Origin: LMUY01 sp964235495
GTDB taxonomy: Bacteria; Pseudomonadota; Alphaproteobacteria; Acetobacterales; Acetobacteraceae
Reading direction: 5' to 3'
DNA length: 64,000 bases
Assembly: GCA_964235495.1 (NCBI GenBank)
Contig: CAXSAX010000006.1
Coordinates: forward strand, 1-64,000
The notes below the pieces were generated by a model. It saw only the letters and a program-made list of their open reading frames with translations. It did not search any database and was not told the DNA's origin. Made by a program: the position numbers and the translations under genes. Positions 51,895 to 59,560 of the stretch are shown here, one piece after another; the stretch's first letter is position 1; the number at the start of each line of letters is the position of its first letter.

Positions 51895-52860
51895 AAGGAA
51901 CAGGCGTCCGACGTTCATGCGATCCTGCGCGCCCCAGGCGTATTTGTAGCTTTCGCGCCCGCGCAGGAAATGCAGCTCGCGCACGCCGTCGCGTGCGGCC
52001 TGCTCCACGATGTGGCCGAGCAGCAAGGTTCCGGGACTGACGAACGACTCCGCTGCTGCGAACCCGCTGAGATAGAACAGCAGGCGGCCGGGCGCCGCCA
52101 TGGTGTGATAGACGGCGCAGAGGCGTCCGCCGACATGCAGCACCTGCAAGCGCAAGATGCCGGATGCGGCCAGCTCGGGCACCGCGGCGGCGTGGAACGC
52201 GAGCACGGCCGGGTCGGACAGCACGCCGCCGGCCTCGCCCAGGGCCGTCCAGCGATGCTGGTGCATCTGCACCAGGGCTTGCCACGCAAGCGGCGCTTGC
52301 GCGGCCGTCGCCACCGCGGCGTGCCAGCCGCCGCGCCGCTCCGCCCGGTGCCGCGACTGGCGCAGGTTGCGCATCATGCCCGCGGGCAGCGGCGCGCCGT
52401 CCAGCGTCAGCACGGGGCAGGGCGTCTGAGGCATCGCGGCCTCGCGCCAGCCGGGCGGGCATGCCGCCTGGCGCAGCGCGGACTCGGGCGGCAAGTCCGG
52501 CAGCGCGCAGGAGGTGATGCCGGCCGCATCCGCCAGCGCCGTTCGCAGCAGCGCGTCGCTGGCCATCGCAGGCAAGGCGGGATCGAGCAGCGCGTCGCAG
52601 TGGTCGCTGAGTCCCACGCCGACCGGCAGCAGCTTGCGCTCCGTTGCCTCGTCCAGCACGTAGAGCGGCAGCATGCCGACGAGCGCTCCGTTCACGCGCA
52701 AGGTTGCCACGCGCAGCTGGCCGGTGCCGAAAGCGTGCCACCACGGCAGTTGCCAGGCAGGGGACTGGAACGGCGGCCGGCCGGTGCGATGCCACAGCGC
52801 ATCCCATTCGGGAAGCAAAGCGCGAAAGCCGGACTCGCTCTCGACCAGCGCCGCGATCAT
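51886..52860 (-). CDS. FemAB/CelD-type GNAT acyltransferase
   Basis: A 324-residue protein of the Acetyltransf_6 (BcsL/CelD) group, with a GNAT fold as in FemAB. Seen: FQSPAWQLPWWHAFGTGQLR near residue 35, MMRNLRQSRHRAERRGGWHA, HQHRWTALGEAGGVLSDPAV, GGRLCAVYHTMAAPGRLLFY and the GNAT-like FLRGRESYKYAWGAQDR near the C-terminus. Members acylate polysaccharides or amino sugars. The ATG at 52860 overlaps the GT4 stop (ATGA). It is the last gene of the operon. The acyl donor and acceptor are unknown. A deacetylase (PIG-L) two genes upstream could provide a free amine for it. Confidence 0.85.
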   Translation of the reverse strand: MIAALVESESGFRALLPEWDALWHRTGRPPFQSPAWQLPWWHAFGTGQLRVATLRVNGALVGMLPLYVLDEATERKLLPVGVGLSDHCDALLDPALPAMASDALLRTALADAAGITSCALPDLPPESALRQAACPPGWREAAMPQTPCPVLTLDGAPLPAGMMRNLRQSRHRAERRGGWHAAVATAAQAPLAWQALVQMHQHRWTALGEAGGVLSDPAVLAFHAAAVPELAASGILRLQVLHVGGRLCAVYHTMAAPGRLLFYLSGFAAAESFVSPGTLLLGHIVEQAARDGVRELHFLRGRESYKYAWGAQDRMNVGRLFLPA

Positions 52861-53894
52861 GCCGTGGCGAGCTGTTGGTAGGCCTGCATGTATTGCGCGG
52901 TCATGCGCGCGGCGGTGAATTGCTCGCGCGCCACGGCGCGGCAGGTTTCGGCCTCGATCGATCCCGCCTCGCGGATCGCGTCCGCCATCTCCGCCGCCGT
53001 GCGCACCAGGAACCCGGTGCGTCCGTGCTCGACCAAGTCCGCCAGCGCGCCGGAAGCAAAGGCGATCACCGGCGTGCCGGCGGACATCGCTTCCATGGCG
53101 ACGAGGGAGCTGGTTTCCGGCGCGGTGCTCGGCGCCAGCAGGCAGCGCGCCCCGGCCAGCAAGCGGCGCTTGCGCGTGAAGCCGAGGGCGCCGAGGTGGC
53201 GGCGGCGCGCATCGAGCAACGGCGACACCTGCTCGGTGAAATACGTCTGGTGCGCCGGGTAGGGGAACGCCACGCCGCCGATCAGCAAGCCGATGCCGGC
53301 GCGATGCGCCGCCTGCAAGGCCACGTGCTGGCCCTTCTCCGGGCAGATGCGCCCCAGGATGATCGCGTAGCCGCGGCGGCCGTGCCGGACGGCGGCGAGT
53401 GCTGCGACATCCACGCCGTTGCCGATCGGCGGCAGCAGGTGCGGCGTGTGCGGCAGCGCCTGCAACGCGCGGTGCTGCGACGCCGACACGCAGTGCAGCC
53501 AGGTGCGCGGCCGCGCCGGGGACAGCGCGGCCGGTGGATACCACGGTGCTGGCAAATGCAGCGTGGCCAGCACCGGCGGACCCGGCGGCGGCAGGTAGGC
53601 GTCGAAATCCAGGCCGTGCAGGTGCACCATGTCAACGCGGCCGAGCCAGGGCGCCATGGCGCTGCGGATGGCGGATTGCGCCCGCGCGTGCGCCGCCGGG
53701 TCGAACGGCGGCGGCGTGGCGGGGATGGCGGCCAGCTCGCCGGCAACCTGCGACCCTTCGCACGCGACCACGATAGAGCGGTGACCTGCCGCCGTCAGCG
53801 CGCGGTCGATGGCGGACAGCACCTGCTCCGCCCCGCCGACCGCGTCCGGCCCCACGGGCGCCAGCGGATAAGCGACGCTCAGCACCGTCAGCAC
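52857..53894 (-). CDS. Glycosyltransferase family 4
   Basis: A 345-residue GT-B glycosyltransferase. The N-terminal acceptor domain begins MLTVLSVAYPLAPVGPDAVG and has GGAEQVLSAIDRAL. The C-terminal donor domain has GYAIILGRICPEKGQHVALQ and the GT4 E-x7-E signature in PSTAPETSSLVAMEAMSAGT. It retains nucleotide-sugar specificity features but the donor cannot be read from sequence; UDP-xylose or UDP-glucuronate made by the neighbouring genes are candidates. It overlaps the PIG-L gene by seven bases upstream and the acyltransferase by four downstream. Confidence 0.9.
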   Translation of the reverse strand: MLTVLSVAYPLAPVGPDAVGGAEQVLSAIDRALTAAGHRSIVVACEGSQVAGELAAIPATPPPFDPAAHARAQSAIRSAMAPWLGRVDMVHLHGLDFDAYLPPPGPPVLATLHLPAPWYPPAALSPARPRTWLHCVSASQHRALQALPHTPHLLPPIGNGVDVAALAAVRHGRRGYAIILGRICPEKGQHVALQAAHRAGIGLLIGGVAFPYPAHQTYFTEQVSPLLDARRRHLGALGFTRKRRLLAGARCLLAPSTAPETSSLVAMEAMSAGTPVIAFASGALADLVEHGRTGFLVRTAAEMADAIREAGSIEAETCRAVAREQFTAARMTAQYMQAYQQLATA

Positions 53895-54661
53895 ATCGCG
53901 CGCGCCGCCAGGCTGCGCCAGCGCGGGCCGGTCATGCCCCAGTCGTAGCGCTCGTAATGCAGCGGCCCGGCATGGGGCGGCTGGGTGAAGTCGTAGCTCG
54001 GCGCTGGGCGGAACCGTTCGGACGTGGTGCCAAAGGCGGCGAGGGTGGCACGCTGGGAAACGAAGCAGTCCAGCATGGCGCGCTTGCGGGCCTGTTCCGC
54101 CGGGGTGAGCGTCACGGTTGCCTCGTGATGTTGCGAAGCGAGGAAGTGGCCGATGGCCATGCCGCCCTCCGCACTCGCATGATAGCTGGCGAACTCCAAA
54201 CGCGTGAGCCCTACTGCGGCCTGCGACGTGATGAAGGCGGTGGCGTCGTGATCTGGGTGGCCGCCCTCATACGAATGCGTCAGCACCACTTCGATGCCAT
54301 GCTGCACCAGCAACGCCCGCAGCGTTTCCGTCAACTCGGGCAAGCGACTGGATGCGCCCTGGTCCGGTGCGGCCAATTCCGCGCACATCGGGGCGACGCC
54401 GGCCACGTGCAGCGCTGCCGTCAGTTCGGCGCGGCGCGCGGCGGCGTAACTGGGCACGTCGGTGAAGCCGTGCGCCGCGGCGTCGGCCCCGTTCCGCGGC
54501 GCGCCGTCCGTCACGTGCACCAGCAGCAGGCGGCGGAACAGCGGCAGCACTGCGCCTGCGCCGATGGTCTCGTCATCCGGATGCGCGGCGACCAGGGCCA
54601 CCGCTTGCTCGACCGGCTCGCGCGCGGCCAGGCGGCGCAGCAGGTCAGCCGCGGACGGCAT
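53888..54661 (-). CDS. PIG-L family deacetylase
   Basis: A 257-residue zinc-dependent deacetylase of the PIG-L/LmbE family. The metal-binding motif is VALVAAHPDDETIGAG near residue 25; the second ligand motif is SYEGGHPDHDATAF near 133. Family members remove N-acetyl from GlcNAc-containing lipids or metabolites. The start ATG lies 17 bases inside the upstream hydrolase-like gene. Overlap with GT4 downstream supports coupled translation. It could deacetylate the glycan or glycolipid built by this operon, before re-acylation by the last gene. Confidence 0.9.
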   Translation of the reverse strand: MPSAADLLRRLAAREPVEQAVALVAAHPDDETIGAGAVLPLFRRLLLVHVTDGAPRNGADAAAHGFTDVPSYAAARRAELTAALHVAGVAPMCAELAAPDQGASSRLPELTETLRALLVQHGIEVVLTHSYEGGHPDHDATAFITSQAAVGLTRLEFASYHASAEGGMAIGHFLASQHHEATVTLTPAEQARKRAMLDCFVSQRATLAAFGTTSERFRPAPSYDFTQPPHAGPLHYERYDWGMTGPRWRSLAARAMC

Positions 54662-55538
54662 AGCGCCGCAGCATCGCCGCGCAGAACTCGGCGAACTCGG
54701 CCGGGTCTTTCGGCGGCGCGGTGTAGTGCGGCCAGGTGCCCTTGTCCTCCGGCGTGAAGCAGAAGGTGACGGTGACGGCGAACTCCTCCAGCGCGCGCAT
54801 CTGCCGGTCGAACCAGTCGAGCGCGTTCGGCCGGTCGAAGTCGGCCCAACTCAGCCCGGTGCGCAGGTAGGTGACGCCGAGGTCGCGCATCTTGGCCACC
54901 GCATCGTCCAGCCGTGGGTCCTCGAAGTGGAACCACTGGCACAGGCCGAACTCCGGCGTGCAGTCCGCGAACGGCTTGGCGGCGCGCTTGGCCCGGCCAT
55001 GCTCGTCGTACAGCCCCATGTGGAAGTGGCGGTAGTAGGAGGAGCCTTCGGCCTCGCGGTGCCGGGTGGTGGCGGGCCAAGCGGCCGGCAGGTCGTACAG
55101 GCTGTACCAATGGATGCGCGGCGCCCGGCCACGCAGCAGCTCGGCGGTGCGCCTGACGCCGAACTCCTGCACCTCCTCGGCGCCGAAGGTCGAGACGCCC
55201 ACCTCGGACACCCACACCGGCAGGTCCGTCACGGCCTGGATGGAGGCGATCTTGTCCGGCCACTCGTCGATCAGCCAGTTGTTCCAGTCGAGCGGGAAGC
55301 CGTGCACCGCCACCGCGTCCACGTGGCCCAGCGCGCCATGGCCGATGAGGCAGCGGATGAAGTCGGGGTCGATCGGCGAGATGCCGCCCAGCACCCGCGG
55401 CAGGCCCGGCGCTTCCGACGCGATGGCCTGGCCCGCCAGCTTCACCGTCTCGGCGAAGATCGCCCAGCCGGGGTCGGCCTCTAGGTCCCAGTGGGACTTG
55501 TTGTTCGGCTCGTTCCAGATCATCGCCGCCTCGATCAT
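54645..55538 (-). CDS. Glycoside hydrolase-like TIM-barrel protein, apparently circularly permuted
   Basis: A 297-residue protein of the GH39/clan-A type. It starts almost at once with the acid/base motif MIWNEPNN (Glu near residue 10); the nucleophile motif VWVSEVG follows (Glu near 112). After about residue 190 comes the part that in ordinary clan-A barrels is N-terminal: FGLCQWFHFEDPRLDDAV, GVTYLRTGLSWADF, LDWFDRQMRALEEF and FAEFCAAMLRRYA. So strands beta-1 to beta-3 follow beta-4 to beta-8. The reading frame is continuous. The ATG at 55538 overlaps the methyltransferase stop (ATGA). No signal peptide, so it acts in the cytoplasm on an intermediate, or has a binding role. Confidence 0.8.
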   Translation of the reverse strand: MIEAAMIWNEPNNKSHWDLEADPGWAIFAETVKLAGQAIASEAPGLPRVLGGISPIDPDFIRCLIGHGALGHVDAVAVHGFPLDWNNWLIDEWPDKIASIQAVTDLPVWVSEVGVSTFGAEEVQEFGVRRTAELLRGRAPRIHWYSLYDLPAAWPATTRHREAEGSSYYRHFHMGLYDEHGRAKRAAKPFADCTPEFGLCQWFHFEDPRLDDAVAKMRDLGVTYLRTGLSWADFDRPNALDWFDRQMRALEEFAVTVTFCFTPEDKGTWPHYTAPPKDPAEFAEFCAAMLRRYAVRG

Positions 55539-56293
55539 GCGAGCGGGCCTTGCACGGGATAGGCCGGCGCTTGCCCTCCGTCGCGGTGGCGGCAGATGAA
55601 CATCTCCTCCTCCGGCGCCGACTCGATCTCGTAGCCGGCGCTGCGCAGCATGGCGGCGGAGCAGGCGCGGTTGGGCGCCCACCAGTTGGTGTTGTCGTGG
55701 GCGTAGCTCTGCTCGATGAAGTGCAGCTTCGGATAACCGGGATCGTCGAAGTGCTCCGCGTCCCAGAACGCGTAGTCCTCCGCCACGGCCGATATCGCCG
55801 GGTCGCCGCGCTGCATGGACTGGAACACCAGCAGGTCCCGCGTGACGTGGGCGTGGATCAGGTCCAGCGCCAGCAGCGGATGGCGCAGATGGTACAGCAC
55901 GCCGATGAAGAACACGACGTCGAAGCGTTCGCCGAGGGCGGCCACGTCGTACACCGACATCTCGCGGAACTCGATGTCGAGCTGCTCCACCTCGGCGGCG
56001 AAGCGGGCCTGCGCCAGGTAGTCGGCGTCGAAGTCGATGCCGACCACGCGGGCAGCACCGCGCCGCTTCATCTCCAGCGAGTAGAAGCCGCCGTTGCAGC
56101 CGATGTCGAGCACGGTCTTGCCCGTGAGGTCCGCGGGCACGGCGTGCTGGAAGCTGCGCCACTTCACGGTGGGGAAATCCCCCAGGAAATGCTCCGGCGC
56201 AGTCGGCACGCCTTTCAGCTGCATGTTGTGGAACCACGGGCCAAGCTCGGCCGCCCGCTGCCGCACCCGCTCCGCCGTCCAGTCTGCATCCAT
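55535..56293 (-). CDS. SAM-dependent methyltransferase, TIGR04290-like
   Basis: A 252-residue class I methyltransferase. Motif I is VLDIGCNGGFYSLEM near residue 62; VVGIDFDADYLAQARFAAEV and FDVVFFIGVLYHLRHPLLAL follow. FIEQSYAHDNTNWWAPNRAC is a hallmark of the TIGR04290 family (glycan-cluster methyltransferases of unknown substrate), as I recall. The start is ATG 56293, or GTG 56299, which overlaps the nucleotidyltransferase stop (GTGA). The N-terminus has WFHNMQLKGVPTAPEHFLGD. It may methylate a sugar hydroxyl. Confidence 0.88.
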   Translation of the reverse strand: MDADWTAERVRQRAAELGPWFHNMQLKGVPTAPEHFLGDFPTVKWRSFQHAVPADLTGKTVLDIGCNGGFYSLEMKRRGAARVVGIDFDADYLAQARFAAEVEQLDIEFREMSVYDVAALGERFDVVFFIGVLYHLRHPLLALDLIHAHVTRDLLVFQSMQRGDPAISAVAEDYAFWDAEHFDDPGYPKLHFIEQSYAHDNTNWWAPNRACSAAMLRSAGYEIESAPEEEMFICRHRDGGQAPAYPVQGPLA

Positions 56294-56295
56294 GC

Positions 56296-57054
56296 TCACG
56301 GTTCCGTCCTCTGCAAGAGTGCGCCCTCGTGCGGCTCCGCCAGCGCGCGCATCGCCTCGCGATAGCCGTGCAGCGTGCCGACATCGACGTAGCTTTCGCC
56401 CGCGCGCACGCCCCAGGCCTCGCCGCCCTCGCGCAGGTAGGCGTTGACCAGCGTGCCGATGAACTCGTCCTGCCGCTCCCGCCGCAGCCACAGCGCGTGC
56501 AGCTGGTGCAGCAGCGCGCCGGGCAGCTTGAACGCGCCCCAAATCCAGGGCGAGCGCGGAGCGGCGGCCTTCACCTCGATCTCCGTCACCCGGCCCGCCG
56601 CGTCCAGCAGCACCGCGTCGAACAGCTCCGGCTGGCGCACGGGGAACAGCAGGAAGCTCAGCCGGCCGTCCGGCAGGCCAGCCAGCGCATCCACCGGGAA
56701 CCAGACCGTGTCCGGCAGCCCGAGCAGCACCGGCTCGTCCGGGCCGACCAGCGGCAGGGCGCGGAAGATCGCGTCGCACAGCCCGGCGGCGTGGTTCTGC
56801 ACCACGTAGGCGAAGGCGGTGTCGCCCAGGCTGCCGCCGTAGTATTGCAGGATGTCGGATTTCCAGGGCGAGATGACGAAGCAGATCTTATCCGCCCCGC
56901 CGCGCACCATGCGCTCGACCAGGAACTCGCTGACCGCGCGGGGCCGTTCGACGCCGCGCTCGTCCACCCGGCTGCCGATCGGCAGCAGCTCCTTGCTGAA
57001 GGCGAGCGGCTGGATGCGCGTGCCATGCCCGGCGGCGGGGATGATGCCCCACAT
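56296..57054 (-). CDS. Nucleotidyltransferase (glucose-1-phosphate thymidylyl/uridylyltransferase-like)
   Basis: A 252-residue NTP-transferase fold protein. MWGIIPAAGHGTRIQPLAFS is the nucleotide-binding loop, with KELLPIGSR next. MVRGGADKICFVISPWKSDI, YVVQNHAAGLCDAIFRAL and VLLGLPDTVWFPVDAL contain the metal-binding Asp. The C-terminus has YVDVGTLHGYREAMRALAE. It would activate a sugar 1-phosphate to NDP-sugar. The start ATG overlaps the stop of the CgeB-like glycosyltransferase (TGATG). Sugar specificity unknown. Confidence 0.9.
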   Translation of the reverse strand: MWGIIPAAGHGTRIQPLAFSKELLPIGSRVDERGVERPRAVSEFLVERMVRGGADKICFVISPWKSDILQYYGGSLGDTAFAYVVQNHAAGLCDAIFRALPLVGPDEPVLLGLPDTVWFPVDALAGLPDGRLSFLLFPVRQPELFDAVLLDAAGRVTEIEVKAAAPRSPWIWGAFKLPGALLHQLHALWLRRERQDEFIGTLVNAYLREGGEAWGVRAGESYVDVGTLHGYREAMRALAEPHEGALLQRTEP

Positions 57055-58118
57055 CAGGCCGCGTCCTCGAACGCCGCCACCATCTGGCGTGCCCGGCGCT
57101 GCGCGGTGTGCTCGGCCAGCGTGCGCTCCCGGGCACGCCGGGCGAGGGCGTCCAGCTCGGCATCCGACGCGTCGAGCGCCGCCATGGCCTCCGCCGTGTT
57201 CCGCGCCACCAGGATTTCCTCGCCCGGGGTGAAGAACTGCTCCAGTCCGTCCCAGCTGTCGGTGAGGATGGGGGTGGCGCAGGCGGCGGCCTCGAACAGC
57301 CGGCCGGACGGGCAATGGCCCATCTGCGCCATCGCCGCGCGCGTCACGTTCAGCGTCAGGCGGGAGGAGCAGTAGAACGCCGGGTGCCGGGCGGGCGGCA
57401 GGTGCTGCACGAACCAGGTGTTGGCCGTCCAGGGGAACTGCGCCGGGTACTGCGCGCCGCCGATGACGAACCGGTCGCCAGGGCGGCGGCGGGCAGGCTC
57501 CACGAACAGCGCCTCCAGCGCCGCTTGCCGGTCCGCCGCGTAGGTGCCGAGATAGGAGAGCAGGGCGCGCGGGGCCGCGCCGGCGACGGGATGGTGCATC
57601 GCCGGGTCCACGGAGCCGTAAAGCGGCGCGACCCGGCGCGCCCCGAAGGTGTGGCGCAGGGCCTCCAGCGCGGCGCCGCCGGTGTAGCTCAGCACGAGGT
57701 CGTAGCCGCGCAGCCCGTCCGGCCCGATGTAGCCGACCGGCTCGCCTGCGGCCTGGCGGGCGAGGGTCACCGGCGTGTCCAGGTCGTAGAAGCAGGACAG
57801 CGCGTCGCCGGCGTCGCCGACCAGGGCAGCGGCCTCCAGCGCGTCCGGGCAGTAGGAGGTGACGACCGCCACGTCCGCGCCGGCCAGGGCGCGGCGGGCG
57901 GGGGCAAGGGCCGTGGGCCAGTCCGGGTAGAGCACCAGCTCGCCGCCGGGGGGCAGCGCCACGAGGTCGCGGTTCTGCGCGTAAAAGGGTTGGTCGCGCT
58001 CGAAGAACGTCACCGGGTGGCCGTCCGCCAGCAGGGCGTTGATCAGGCCGCGCCACAGGGCCGCATGGCCGTTGCCCCAGGAGGAGCTGACGGCCAGGCC
58101 GAAGATCACGATTCTCAT
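57054..58118 (-). CDS. CgeB-like glycosyltransferase
   Basis: A 354-residue GT-B protein of the CgeB/DUF3880-like group. The N-terminus is MRIVIFGLAVSSSWGNGHAA; FFERDQPFYAQNRDL and VTSYCPDALEAA follow. The C-terminal donor domain has RAMAQMGHCPSGRLFEAAAC-like sequence, ATPILTDSWDGLEQFFTPGE and ARNTAEAMAAL. I placed the start at ATG 58118, where the conserved strand begins. ATG 58157 would add 13 residues rich in Pro and neither has a clear Shine-Dalgarno. It is the first gene of the seven-gene operon; nhaA ends 65 bases upstream on the same strand. Confidence 0.83.
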   Translation of the reverse strand: MRIVIFGLAVSSSWGNGHAALWRGLINALLADGHPVTFFERDQPFYAQNRDLVALPPGGELVLYPDWPTALAPARRALAGADVAVVTSYCPDALEAAALVGDAGDALSCFYDLDTPVTLARQAAGEPVGYIGPDGLRGYDLVLSYTGGAALEALRHTFGARRVAPLYGSVDPAMHHPVAGAAPRALLSYLGTYAADRQAALEALFVEPARRRPGDRFVIGGAQYPAQFPWTANTWFVQHLPPARHPAFYCSSRLTLNVTRAAMAQMGHCPSGRLFEAAACATPILTDSWDGLEQFFTPGEEILVARNTAEAMAALDASDAELDALARRARERTLAEHTAQRRARQMVAAFEDAA

Positions 58119-58182
58119 GCGGGGCGGGGCTGGCGCATCTGGCAACGTGTCTGCCATCGCGGCCCGCGGCGGTGCAAGGGCG

Positions 58183-59394
58183 TCAGGGCCCCGGCGCGGC
58201 GCGGCGCGTGGCGCGGCGCAGGACGAGCAGGCCCAGCAGGGCGGACAGCAGCGAGCCGCCGAAGATCGCCAGCTTGACCTCTGCCTCGCGCCCCGGGCCG
58301 GGAAACGCCAGGTCGCCGATGAACAGGCTCATGGTGAAGCCGATGCCGCACAGCACGCTGCCGCCGTACAGCACGGGCGTGGTCAGCTCCGGCGGCAGGT
58401 GGACCAGGCGCAGCTTGGCGGCGAGCATGCTGGCGCCGAACACGCCGGCCTGCTTGCCCAGCACCAGCCCGCCGGCGATGCCGAGGAACACCGGGTCGCT
58501 CACCGTGCGCAGCGACACGGCGCTGAACTGCAGCCCGGCGTTCATCAAGCCGAACAGCGGCAGGATGGCGTAGGCGTCCCACCCGTCCAGCGCCCGCTCC
58601 AGCCGCTCCGCCGGGCTGGCGCTCTCGCTGGTCTCGCTACCCATCGGCACGGCGAAGGCCAGCGCCACGCCGGACAGGGTGGCGTGGATGCCGGACCGGT
58701 AGATGGCGGCCCACAGCACGGCCCCGCCCAGCAGGTAGGGGCCGAGCGCCCGCACGCCCGCAACCCGCAACCCGACCAGCCCGGCCAGCACGGCGGCGGC
58801 CACGCCCAGCGCCGCCCAGTCCAGGCTGCTGCTGTAGAACAGCGCGATCACCACGATGGCGCCGAGATCGTCCAAGATGGCGAGCGCGGTCAGGAACACC
58901 TTGAGCGCCACCGGCACCCGCGCGCCCAGCAGGCTGAGGGCGGCCAGGGCGAAGGCGATGTCGGTCGCCACCGGCACCGCCCAGCCGCGCAGGGCCGCCG
59001 GGTTGGCGTGGTTGATGGCGGTGTAGATCAGGGCGGGTGCCACCATGCCGCCCAGCGCGCCCACCAGCGGCCCGGCGGCCAGGCGCACCGACGCCAGCTG
59101 GCCCTGCGTGATCTCGCGGCGAATCTCCAGCCCGACCAGCAGGAAGAACAGGGCCATCAGCCCTTCGTTCACCCAATCATGCAGCGGCATGGCGAAGCCG
59201 GCGGTCCCGGCACTGAGCCCGATCGGCAACGCCAGCAGCGCCTGGTAGGACGGGGCGGCCGGCGAGTTCGACCAGGCGAGCGCCACGCAGGCCGAGGCCA
59301 TGAGCACGAGCCCGCCCGCCACGCTGCTTCGAAAGAAGGCCGTCAGCACATCCAGGCTCCGCGCGGAGGCGCTGGGCAGGTTCGGTTGGTCCAT
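58183..59394 (-). CDS. nhaA: Na+/H+ antiporter NhaA
   Basis: A 403-residue antiporter with about 12 hydrophobic helices. NhaA hallmarks: GLMALFFLLVGLEIRREITQ, VPVATDIAFALAALSLLG (TM4 crossing), the paired aspartates in FLTALAILDDLGAIVVIALF, and LCGIGFTMSLFIGDLAF near the C-terminus. It exchanges Na+ for H+ to maintain pH and salt balance. ATG 59394 opens MDQPNLPSASARSL. It is divergent from the HAF/Hint gene, with a 166-base gap. It may share a transcript with the glycan operon downstream, but no functional link is obvious. Confidence 0.93.
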   Translation of the reverse strand: MDQPNLPSASARSLDVLTAFFRSSVAGGLVLMASACVALAWSNSPAAPSYQALLALPIGLSAGTAGFAMPLHDWVNEGLMALFFLLVGLEIRREITQGQLASVRLAAGPLVGALGGMVAPALIYTAINHANPAALRGWAVPVATDIAFALAALSLLGARVPVALKVFLTALAILDDLGAIVVIALFYSSSLDWAALGVAAAVLAGLVGLRVAGVRALGPYLLGGAVLWAAIYRSGIHATLSGVALAFAVPMGSETSESASPAERLERALDGWDAYAILPLFGLMNAGLQFSAVSLRTVSDPVFLGIAGGLVLGKQAGVFGASMLAAKLRLVHLPPELTTPVLYGGSVLCGIGFTMSLFIGDLAFPGPGREAEVKLAIFGGSLLSALLGLLVLRRATRRAAPGP

Positions 59395-59560
59395 GCCCTG
59401 CCTTAAGCCGTCGCACCGGCGCGAGCCAGGCGCACCAGGGGTGGACGCCGTGTTATCCGTTCAGGCCACGCAACTTTACTCAGCCCGGAAGATGCGGGAT
59501 GACGCGGTGCCTTTCACGATATGTTGGCATAAGCAACCCGGTTCCAGGAACACTTCACCC

